Of a stretch of 64,000 nt of DNA, positions 38,632 through 48,180 are shown in pieces. Below the pieces are notes generated by a model that was not told where the DNA came from, made no database searches, and worked only from the letters and a program-made list of their open reading frames with translations. This DNA is from Hybos culiciformis. Taxonomy: Eukaryota > Arthropoda > Insecta > Diptera > Hybotidae. A program made the position numbers and the translations under genes. The stretch covers positions 134,575,308 to 134,639,307 of the forward strand of contig OZ023273.1 in the NCBI GenBank assembly GCA_964007475.1. Direction: 5' to 3'. The stretch's first letter is position 1, and every line of letters starts with the position of its first letter.

Positions 38632-39566
38632 AGGGAATAGGCTTGCAGGTTGTCACCACTGATGTATTTTGACATTCTAGCAATCTCACAAACTAAACTC
38701 CAAGTGACATCGAAGTCAAAAGAACAGTTGTCACTTTTAATCTACTTTTGGAGCGGACAATCGTAATAACACAGTGTTTACTGAGCAAAGTGTGAATTAT
38801 TATTTTCAAAAACTTTAAAAATTAAAAATTGTGTTTTTGTCCTGTGCTCGTAAAGTGAACTTTTTTATCAGCAAATCAATATAAATAATTGGGTTGTGTT
38901 GCTTTTTCATTCAATTAACATATCCAAAAAGAATTAAAAATATATTATGAATTGGTAATTTTTTTAAATGGATTATACAAAATTAAGTCAGAATGCAGGT
39001 TGCCACCTTTATTGGCTTGCAGGTTGCCACCTTGATTAAAGCACTGATGACTGTATGATTTGTTTGAAGAAAATGTCGGAAGTAGACACAACTCTATTAT
39101 GTGCCACAAATGCAGAAGAGCCGTTCACGCGAAATATGTGTCAGTATTTAACTTGACCGAATTCTGATTCCGATGAAGATTTAGAATCATTCCATACCAT
39201 ATTGCAATTTTATTTTTTATGTCAATTTTCAGTTATTTCTTTATGTTTACATCCACTGGGTGCAAGTGAAATTAAATAAATTTGAATACATTTCTAAATG
39301 AGACATTTTTCAGTTTCAGTTTTTCAACATTTTCAGCAATTTTCCAAAGGGTGGCAACTGCAAGCCTAAATTTGAAGAGTTCGATTTTAGATACTTTTGA
39401 AAATTTCCTATAGAATTTTTATTTTTGAGATTTCAAATGATTTCTAGGCCAGGATTGTAGCTTTTTAGTACCTCTTTCCAACGCATATACTTTTTGTACA
39501 ATACGTTCATTTTTTGACTAGTTATGATAAAAAAAGCTATGGGGTGGCAACCTGCAATCTCCCCTA
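38632..39566. mobile_element. Degenerate DNA transposon with TGCAGGTTGCCACC ends
   Basis: The left end (AGGGAATAGGCTTGCAGG, then TTGTCACC, next to the gap) and the reverse complement of the right end (TAGGGGAGATTGCAGGTTGC) form matching terminal inverted repeats. The core GCAGGTTGCCACC also occurs inside in direct orientation at about 38994 and 39019 and inverted at about 39349, suggesting nested or rearranged copies. The interior holds a frameshifted zinc-finger remnant. The superfamily is not assigned. The left boundary may continue into the gap. Confidence 0.65.
39049..39210 (+). pseudogene. Frameshifted zinc-finger tail of a transposase
   Basis: One frame reads DCMICLKKMSEVDTTLL (39049-39099). 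After a one-base shift another reads CHKCRRAVHAKYVSVFNLTE (from 39102). A third frame supplies the acidic NSDSDEDLESF and reaches a stop further on. A CX2C pair, then CHKC, then VHAK followed by an acidic tail, resembles the PHD-like finger seen at the C-terminus of some insect DNA transposases. The two shifts show it is dead. The assignment is by pattern only. Confidence 0.45.
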
Positions 39567-39599
39567 CATAATGTATTCTGCTCTGTATCTCCACATAAA

Positions 39600-39967
39600 A
39601 TAAATTTTCAGGTGAAATGAATGAAATGAAATTGGAGAAATAATCTCTATAACGAAAAATCTTACTAGAGATATTGTTTGGAATATGGTTTGGGTTTTTA
39701 ATAGAATTGACCTTAACAACTTATGCTGGAAATTAGTGGTAGTTATTACATGAAATCCACTTCTATTGTTCTTTTCTGATTCTTAGTCCTAAAATTTACA
39801 ATTTGTATTCACTTGCAATGACGTTGAATGATGATTCCTATTTTAAATAAAAGATCAATTGCGCTATTCGAATGTGTAAATTTATAATATTAAGAGTTGA
39901 TGTTAAGTTAAATTTTAATATAATATCGTCGTAATAAAGTTTATAAGTACACATAAAATTTTATTTT
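39600..39967. other. 3' flank of the galectin gene, shared with the duplicate
   Basis: Begins about 30 bp after the transposon end and aligns with 60565-60830: for example CAGGTGAAATGAAT, then a TATAAC..AAATCTTA stretch, GATATTGTTT and ATAGAATT. It defines the left limit of the galectin segmental duplication. No separate gene is seen. Confidence 0.6.
39960..39965 (-). terminator. AATAAA polyadenylation signal of the galectin gene
   Basis: AATAAA on the minus strand begins two bases after the TAA stop (39970-39968), which would give a very short 3' UTR. The hexamer is common by chance in such AT-rich DNA, so its use is likely but not certain. Confidence 0.4.
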
Positions 39968-41820
39968 TTAAATAGCTTCTATTTTATCATTGGATGGTGC
40001 TGTACATTGCTTCTCGGGAAGAAGTCTTTCAATTATATTCTTATCATTTTCAACATTAACTGTATCAATTGATATCGATTGAGCATTATGTTTTAATTGA
40101 AGTTTATTAACATTTTCAGGTAAAATATCAAATTTAAATTCTTCGTCGTATTGATCATTTATAGTTATTTTGTAATGTTCACCATCAACTTTGATTTTAA
40201 TTTCATAATTTTCATCCAATTTAAATAATTTTGATTGTTTGATAAATTTGAATTGTGGCTTTTGAAATTTATTATTCTTTCTCCAATTTAAAAATACACC
40301 TGATGGTACAATGTGAATATGCAAGCTTACTTCCTTAAGTTTAGGTTTATCTCCATTGTATAAATCAAACTGTAGAATTCTAGAATAAATTAATGAAAAC
40401 TATATTCTGTTGATTTTTTTTGCTATAGTTTGAATAATATGTCAAAAAAATGCAATATATAATTTGTATAATAAATAAATTTACAAATTGCGTGTTCCGT
40501 AAAATCTACAAACTTAATGTTCGGAAGATACACTGAAAAAAAAGCTAGGTAGCTATAATATAACATATGAAGAATTGTAACTAAAGCTGCAGTATTTTCA
40601 TGCAGTATGTGTTCAAAATTTTGCAAATAATATTAAATATATATAAATCATAAAAAAATCGTCATATCTGACATATAAATACTAGCAAAACTTATTGCAC
40701 CAAAGTTACATATATTTTTTTGTATAACAAAAAAATAAAAACTAAAAATAATTTTTTTTTTGGAATTTCAAGAAATACAGAGAATTTCAATACTTTGGCT
40801 GAGCCTGAGTAGCACAGTTCGCGTATTGCTGTGCTCATTATCAAGGTTCGAATCCCAAGAGGAATATCAGATCAGAAAAAATTTTATTAATTAAAATTTC
40901 CTACTTTTCGATAAATTTTGATTAAATAATATTATATAATGTACTTACTCATAAGGACTGAGTACTGACATTTTTCCACTTATTATAATTGTTTCACCTT
41001 CTGAAAGTTGTTGACATAAATCAACATCAAGCTAAAAAACATAAAATTATTTATGTTCTTCTTTCTACCGTCTTTTAAACGTAATTGAATATTATATTGT
41101 GCATAACTGAATAAATTGTATAAATTGAGCCTTTCTTTAAATCGTATGAAAGAATTTAAGAAACTAAGTCAAATTATTATTTTCAGACGATTTTAGCGAG
41201 GCCCTCAATTCTGAAGTTCATTACTAGACATTAATGTTTATTAGTAGATAGTAATATAAATAATTGCTTTCAGTTTTCAGATTACATTAATATCTACTAA
41301 TAAGTAAATTATTATTTGAGAATAATATACACACTTATATCTTAAAGATAACGATAGGAACAGTTTAAACAACAGTTTAAATTATAATTTTATCGATGAT
41401 ATTAGAAGACAGTATATAAGTATAGGAATGAATTTATAATCTTGCACTTGGTTCAGATGAAAAGTTTTTTTTTTTATTTTGGTTGAAGTTTGCTATAGAC
41501 CTTAGACCTATAGTTGATTTCTTTGAACATAAAAAAATCACACTTACATGAGTTAACAATTTTAAATTCCGTTCACAGCTACTCAAAAAAAACTTACCTC
41601 TAAATTTATTGAAATTTTAATCAAATATATAGCTTATTTTAAATTCTTACTTTTTCAGTGAAACTTCCCTGAAAATATACAAAATATAAGTAGGAAAAGA
41701 ATGAAAATTTGAATTTGTAAGTATTATTCATACCCCAATATCAGCTGCTGCACATTTTTGTTTATAAAATATTATTAAAATTAAGAATATTCCAAGTAAT
41801 TTATTTAAGTTTTTATTCAT
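39968..41820 (-). CDS. Secreted galectin-like lectin, four exons, 199 residues
   Basis: Minus-strand exons are 41820-41734, 41668-41651 (an 18-nt microexon), 41031-40949 and 40379-39968. All junctions are GT-AG and the joined frame is open to TAA. Residues 1-26 form a signal peptide (basic start, then GIFLILIIF, ending CAAA). A galactoside-binding lectin domain follows: LSEGETIIISGK (about 45-55), LYNGDKP, VSLHIHI (80-86), LNWRKN (93-98) and YEIKIKVDGEHYKITI (121-136), the strand pattern and VDGEH turn typical of galectins. The H-NPR/WGxExR sugar contacts are not conserved, so ordinary galactose binding is doubtful. Canonical galectins lack a leader, so secretion is unusual. A tRNA-derived SINE sits in intron 3, and a broken duplicate lies at 60835-61263. 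Confidence 0.85.
40797..40885 (+). mobile_element. tRNA-derived SINE in galectin intron 3
   Basis: A polymerase III B box (GGTTCGAATCC, about 40845-40855) lies downstream of an A-box-like GAGCCTGAGTAGCACAG (about 40801-40817), followed by a short A-rich tail (GATCAGAAAAAATT). It is shorter than a functional tRNA fold and has no convincing acceptor stem. It resembles the copies at 48430 and 53605 and is antisense to the galectin gene. Confidence 0.55.
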
Positions 41821-41907
41821 TTTGTACTATTTAATGCATCAAGAGCTCAAATAAAACTAAATAAGATTTCTTATTTGAATATTTTTTGTTTATCAACAAT
41901 ATTGTCA

Positions 41908-41940
41908 CTTTATATGAACTTAACAACTGACCCTTATATA
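41908..41940 (-). promoter_or_regulatory. TATA region of the galectin gene
   Basis: Minus-strand TATATAAG (41940-41933) is followed by the initiator-like TCAGTT (41930-41925) and a second TATA-like CATATAAAG (41916-41908). The first box would place the start near 41909 (5' UTR about 90 nt), the second near 41880. TCAGTT lies too close to the first box to be its start. Confidence 0.5.
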
Positions 41941-41942
41941 CA

Positions 41943-41960
41943 GGGACTTTCCATGATAAG
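41943..41960. promoter_or_regulatory. kappaB site paired with a GATA site upstream of the TATA box
   Basis: GGGACTTTCC (41943-41952) is a perfect Rel/NF-kappaB consensus (GGGRNYYYCC), and GATAAG (41955-41960) is a GATA-factor site two bases further upstream. The pair is directly upstream of the galectin TATA box. In Drosophila, adjacent Rel and GATA sites drive immune genes such as cecropin in fat body. A G/C-rich decamer like this is rare by chance in this DNA. The pseudogene copy lacks it. Confidence 0.55.
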
Positions 41961-44900
41961 AGAAAAAAGAATACAATTATAATTATAAAATTAATATTAT
42001 AATCAATTTATTTATAGATTAATTTTATTTTATTAAAATAATAATTTTATTATTATTGAATATTAATCTACATATATTTACTATTTTTAATTTCTTAAAT
42101 TTTTGTTTTCAATATTAAATTATACAATTTGAGAAGATGGAAATAACATTATACAATTTACAATTATGTATATTACTTTTTAGGCTGCGCTTACATTTAT
42201 TTCTAACTATTTTCTTTTATACACTAGATTCGCTTTCACATACTGCAGTTGAAATAAGGAAGGGCTTGTTATGTTGTATTTGACACTCTATTTATAATGA
42301 TCCAAAAGTTATTTAAACGGAAAGCATTCTTATTTGTAGGCAAAATTGGAAAAAAAAACATTCAGAAATAGAAGAAGACAAATAAAAATATTACTGTCAG
42401 GAAGGAAAGACAAAGAGGCTTTAGGGTTAGAGGTTATGAGATCTATTTTAAACTATTCTAAACTAATATGTATATAATCATATACATATTATAATTATTT
42501 CTCTAGTAACCTCAACTCCATTTCGCACCATCTCTTTCCTACCTTTTCTGTTCTAATTTAGTTTACAAGTTTTACATAACTATAAGGAATATTACTACAT
42601 TTTTTTTCACTTTTTGGGATAGAATTAGAATTAAATAAACGGAATAAACTTTATAAGTATTATTTTTAATCTAATAAATACATAAAAAATGTTACAAAAG
42701 ATGTTTGAGTTCTACAGTATTAGAACATTAATATTTTAAGTATTAAATTTATATATTGAAATTAAATTAAAATAATTGAAATTTTTTTTTGATCAAAACT
42801 TATGGGTTAAACTGTGAGCTTATATCGTTTTTTGCTTAGATATGAAAATTTAAAGAATAACATTTGGAGAAATAATTTTAAAAGAATATGATATTCAAAT
42901 ATATATATATATATATACATACATTTTAAAAAAAAAGTTTATTAAACATAATACAAGTACCACAGTTGTCAGTTCAATATATTATGTTAACTAAATTTTT
43001 TAAAGTCAAGCAACTTAACATGACTAAAACAAAATATTTTAATATTATTATTATTTTTTATTTTATATACTATGGAATAAAAATTGATCGTGTCTAATGA
43101 AGCAAAATAAAATTAATAGTGTGTCAATTACAAAAATATTTTAATTTAACTGAAATTTTATTTCAAATTGAATTCTGATGAATGTTCAATAAACTTAAAT
43201 TCTGTTTTTAATTTAATATATTTCCCAATCATTTTGTTTAATAAGGATAGGTTTTACTATGTATGTTTTTAAAATTTGTTTTAAGTTTTTAATCAATATT
43301 ACTTATTCTAGAATTGTTAATATCATTTTTTTAATTTTAATTTCAAAACTCTTTTGTCAAAATTCAGCGTTGAATTTAATTTTATTTTATTTTTGTTATT
43401 TAATTTAATTCCAGGTAATATTTTCGTCGTTTTTTATAAATTATATTCAATTTATATTTTACTATTTATATTATATTTATATAAGAATAAATTATAAGTC
43501 TCTAAAAATTTTAAACCTACAATGTGTGAATATATACCTATACTAAATTGATATTTAGATTAAGAAAAAAAATTATTTTTTGCGTACTGATCGTGATCAC
43601 CCTTATGTTATGTATATAGTATATGGGTGAAATAAATTCGTTTTCTTGAGAAAAATAATACACGTCTTCATATTCGCTAATGAAAGTTAAGAAGACGGTA
43701 TTAGAGGGTCTAAAGACTATAATTTTTGCAAAGAATGTGTATTATTGTGTACTTAGATTACTGAACTATGTGATTATTTCGCGTTCCCAATTACGTCAGA
43801 GTTCAAGCATTTTCCGAAAAATTGAATATAAATGTTAGTTTTTTCTTTATTCAGCAAAAAGTTCTCAAAGATAGTTCGATCAAATAAACTTTATACCAAC
43901 ATTGTTATTTATACACAGTTTTTGAACAAATTTTAATATGGTAAAAATATCAACTTCAACATAGTACAACAAACATTCATTCACAGATATAAATTGTAAT
44001 TTGTTATTATTTTAATTATAATTAATTTTTTATTCAAACACTATATTTAATGAAGAAACATCACAAATAATATGAAAAAATGTAAGTGAATTAAAGATTA
44101 AAAGTAAGGTAGTTTGTATGCGTACATGTGTTTATATGCACATTGAACATATATATAACAAAATATCAGATTCTTTTCAATGACGCCGTATAAAAATTTT
44201 AATCACGTTCGAATTGAAATTATCTTAATAGTTATATGTTTAACATAGCTTTTTTAATTTCAAACTATTTATAACATCTATTTATCTGTCCATTTTTCAT
44301 GTGACAGAATGTTTTGCAAGATTTATTTTTTTGTGTAGGTAACAAATAAACTTTTAGTTAAAATTTATATTGATTTCCTGGTTTCTCGAATTTTTTTCGA
44401 TATCTACTCTTTTCGATTTCTAATTCAAAACAGTTAAAAATATAATACAGGTCTAAGGATAATGCAGGTCTAATAGTAAAGCAGTTGACGACATGAAGTT
44501 CAACTAGTCAAATACACAATCTAGAAATTATTTATGTATTTGCTTCCAGTCGAATTTCGGTAACATTTAAATTAATTTTTCATTATAACTACATAAATGC
44601 TTTTCCCATTGAAAATTTCTTTGTTTTGTTGGTTGAAGGCATTTATTTCAAATAGTACAAAATTATCTTTAACTAAGTTTGGCGTATTTTCAATCTTTTT
44701 TTCATCAATTAACTAGTAGTGGACTGAATTTTTGAATAATTATTGTAAAAAAAAATTTAAGTAAGTAGTAATTATTAGCTTAGTGGTTCAGTACAATAAC
44801 ACGAACATTATATTCTTTGAGCTACTTGTTTATGTACATGTATAATTCTACATTGTATTATAATCTTTCAAGAAAAATTTACAATATCGACTTTTGGCAT

Positions 44901-45407
44901 ATTTTTTATGCTAAATTAATATACATATTTTTTTCTAACAAGCCATATAGTTAAGAATACTATAAATAATTCCCATTAAACTTTGATGAATTATTTATTA
45001 GTATAAAATGAAACTGAAACGCCTAATCGAAATACTCTGTACAACCATTTTTTTCCCATTAATGAAACTATACGTTATTGTTATTCAAATATGGAATTTT
45101 GTATTTTTCTGTTTCCAAAACTAATAAAATAATAATAATAATACAACTAGACAGATAGCTTTGAAAATGATTAATGGATATTATTTTATATTTTGGCAGA
45201 AATTCGGTATTAAAATAATGTAAGAATTTTAATTGAATTTGAAGTATTTTATAAATTAAGTGGAAAAAGATATAATGCGGTTTTATTGTGAAACAACTTT
45301 TTATTATTAAAAAAGAGAAAATTCCAATCATTTTTATTTTTTTTTAATTTTTATAAAGTAAAAATGAACTATGTAATATTATACTTGAAATATTCTTTAA
45401 AATTAAA
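41961..45407. other. AT-rich DNA, no supported gene
   Basis: Upstream flank of the galectin gene. It has a TA microsatellite near 42897-42915 and several short AT hairpins. The minus-strand 87-codon frame at 45068-45331 is hydrophobic and low-complexity. No RNA gene seen. Confidence 0.55.
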
Positions 45408-45673
45408 CTATAAATGCAAGAGGACAATGGACAAGTTGAATACGTATGAAATAATGGTGGGAATGGGAATGAAATCTACAACCACATACGTAGTAGAATA
45501 CGTTAATGCACCTTAGAAATGACGAATTACTGAAAATTTATTTATTATTTATTATATTCACATAGAATTATGTATTAGGCACATATATATTTACTTGAAG
45601 ATACATCTGTTATAAATCCAAGACAGGCAGCAAAAAGTTTTGCGTAAGCTTTAGTTTGTTCAGTATCAGCCAT
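45408..45673 (-). CDS. Putative two-exon small protein, 60 residues
   Basis: ATG at 45673-45671 opens 26 codons starting MADTEQTKAYAKLFAACLG and ending at donor GTAAAT (exon 45673-45595). After an 83-nt intron with acceptor TTTCTAAG, exon 45511-45408 restores the frame and stays open for 33 codons to TAG. The second part is hydrophobic (YVVVDFIPIPTII, then SIVLLHL), so a single membrane segment is possible. Both exons are about one third GC or more, far above the flanks, and the small intron is typical of insects. Exon 1 is more convincing than exon 2, and a different downstream exon is possible. The family is not recognised. An alternative acceptor TTTTCAG inside the intron would lead to a stop. 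Confidence 0.4.
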
Positions 45674-45719
45674 AGCTGTGTTGCTAATTCACAACATATG
45701 GAAAGTGATACTTATAGTA

Positions 45720-45910
45720 TTAAAATATCAATCAAAGTATATTACAGTATAGTGTAAAGTGTAGAATAGTAAACTATAGGTGGTATAGTATAATAGTAAA
45801 GTATTTATAGTATAGTATAGTATCGTATAGTATAGTGTATTATAGTATAGTGTGCTAAAGTATATTATAGTATAGCATAGCATATTTATATGCTGGATAG
45901 AATACAGTAT
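45720..45910. repeat. TATAG minisatellite
   Basis: Imperfect tandem copies of the pentamer TATAG (TATAGTATAG, CGTATAGTATAGTGTATTA and variants), densest at 45780-45880. It lies about 50 bp upstream of the putative small gene's start codon, so it may overlap its promoter. Confidence 0.75.
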
Positions 45911-46879
45911 AACACTAATAGTTTTATAATTTTCTCATTAAAAGGAATTTTTTCTAACAGTGATAAAATTAAGATCGATTGCACTGGTTTCTGATCTATC
46001 GTCAACTTCTTATTTTATATTTGAAGATAGAAATTTAAGTTTTAATTTTTTTTATATACGGTTTTCTGTTCAAATTAAATTATGATAATTATGAATTGTT
46101 CATAAATAATTATTTTAAATGCATAAAAAAATGTTATTATATCTATGTCATCAGTTAGCGAATTCTAATTTATAATCGACATGTCAGACTTTTAAAAATA
46201 TTTATTGATTTTTTAAGGAAAACTTTGAAAAAATTTGAAAATATTTTTCTTTATACTTTAAAAACCCAGAAACAATAAGAAAAATATTAATTATTTTTAA
46301 TTTAATGAAAAGTGTTTTTAAGATATAAATCAAAAATATTTTTACACTGCTCGAAATATTTTTCTTTCACTTATCTATAAATTTAAATATATCATTATAT
46401 TTTAAAATATAAAACAGGTTGAATACTTTATGGTGGTCTTTGGAAAACGTTTTTTTTTATCATTTATTAACACGACTAAATACAAAAAAAAAATGTTAAT
46501 ATGTGAGTATATAATAAAGTTTAACATTGTGAGTTACTGATTTATTTTTTCATTAGTTTTTTTTTTTTATTATTATTATTATTAATTTGTGGACAAGCAT
46601 CGTGTGAAAAATTTAATGAATTTTTTTTTCTAAGTATTTAATATCAAAAAAAAAAACAGAATAAAAAAATTACCTCTCGTCTCGATTCATATTTAAAAAA
46701 AAAAAAAAAAGAAGAAAATATAGAAAAATAAAAACCAGTAATCAAATTTATTAATTTTCAGATAAATTAAAAAAAAAAAAAATTTCTAATAAATTTTTTT
46801 ATCATCAAATTTCGTGTATGAGTAATAAAAAATAACAGTTATAAAAAAAAAATTGAAACACTATAAAACTAATTTTCAT
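45911..46879. other. AT-rich DNA, no supported gene
   Basis: Homopolymer-rich AT sequence with many poly-A and poly-T runs and short TTA repeats near 46570-46585. Nothing else seen. Confidence 0.6.
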
Positions 46880-47125
46880 ATGTAAGTCGCGCCGCCGTTT
46901 CAAATACAAACGATGGAATGGAAAAATTTTATTAAAAATCTAACACTGAAAAAAATTACACACTCGATGAATGAAAAATGTCCATCAACACAAAAATTTA
47001 GTGAACATTCGAAAAAAGAAAACACAAACTCAAGCCCAAAGTAGCAATCGAGACCGTAACAGTCGACCAGTTAGTTTTCCTTCCTTACCTCTCTAAGATT
47101 TTGCATATCACAAATCACAGGACGT
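46880..47125. other. GC-richer islands, possible promoter or 5' exon
   Basis: TAAGTCGCGCCGCCGTTTCA (46882-46901) and a second island at 47025-47110 (AAGCCCAAAGTAGCAATCGA, then GTCGACCAGTTAG) stand out from the AT background. On the minus strand ATGCAAAATCTTAGAGAG is followed by GTAAGG, a good splice donor. No protein can be assigned. Together with the core promoter at 47378 this may be the start of a gene with a long first intron. Confidence 0.3.
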
Positions 47126-47377
47126 TAGTTAATTTTTAAAACTATTTTGTATTTACTTAATTTACATATACATAGTTTTATTTTTAGTGCGATAAGCACA
47201 TTATTATTTATAATAAATATAAATTATTATAGCTTCTGCTAAATTGTAAAAATTCAGTTAAACTTTTTTAATATTAAATTTAAAATACATATAATTTTAT
47301 TTTCCATTATTTTTTTGCTGTAGGAAATATTAAAAATTAGTTAGTTTATGTATAATAAATGTTATATATATAATAGT

Positions 47378-47425
47378 CCGCGCCGGTTATAAAAATGCTC
47401 AATCGGGTCAGAATTATATGAGTTC
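47378..47425 (+). promoter_or_regulatory. Candidate core promoter: BREu, TATA box, initiator-like
   Basis: CCGCGCC (47378-47384) exactly fits the TFIIB recognition element SSRCGCC. TATAAAAA (47388-47395) follows, and TGAGTTC lies about 31 bp downstream (47420-47426). No coding exon is evident downstream; a CAGGTAACA donor-like site occurs near 47750. Confidence 0.35.
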
Positions 47426-48180
47426 AAGAAACGGTATTCGATTTCAGTTAAATTTAGTAAACAGTTAATAAAATTAAAACTTATATCGAGCGCATGTATT
47501 ATAAACATATTTTTTTTTTTAAATGAAATTTAATATCAAATAATGTGCATACAAGAATTATAAATAATGAAAAAAAAAAATTATTTCATAAAAATTGAAA
47601 GATTATACCATAAAGGTGAATAAAAATTTAATATTATTTTATTAAATTTATGATTTATGAATAAATTTAATTGATTCAGCACATTAAGGAAATAAATAAA
47701 GAAGTTAGTGATAACATATTCATTAAAATTTTTAGGTATTAGAAGTTCAGGTAACAACAATCATTTTTTTTTGTAGAAAACTAGAATTGCAGTAAGCAGA
47801 AGTGGAAATATCTCCTATTTTATTGAGTTATTTAATAACCAATGCTCAACTATACTTTTTCTGTTCTATATTTTTATATTAAGTAATAATATTGTAAATA
47901 TAATTTCGAATTGTAGATAGTCTAAACAAACATGGTTGAAAGAACGAAACCATCAAAAATGAAAAAACGGACTATTTATTTTCGTTGAATGCCAAAATAT
48001 GCGCAATCTGGTTAACTTTCGATTTGAATAAAATCAAAAAATTTAAATTCTACGATTTCGCGTTTTGGATTAAGAAGCTCTCATCCAGCCAAGGGTCTAA
48101 ACTAAATAATTTTCCTAAAAAACGTATATATAATTTTCAATTTTTTAAATGTTTTAATGTATTTCAATGAAATTTAGTAT
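47426..48180. other. AT-rich DNA with one dispersed-repeat stretch
   Basis: Mostly AT-rich. At about 48072-48100 AGAAGCTCTCATCCAGCCAA closely matches 32138-32157, marking an old dispersed repeat. The 61-codon frame at 47985-48170 overlaps it and is not supported as a gene. Confidence 0.45.

Noticed and set aside
38364..38689. Open frames across the N gap
   Set aside because: Undetermined bases have no stop codons; these are artefacts.
40797..40885. Functional tRNA gene
   Set aside because: A and B boxes are present but no acceptor stem or full cloverleaf can be drawn; a tRNA-derived repeat fits better.
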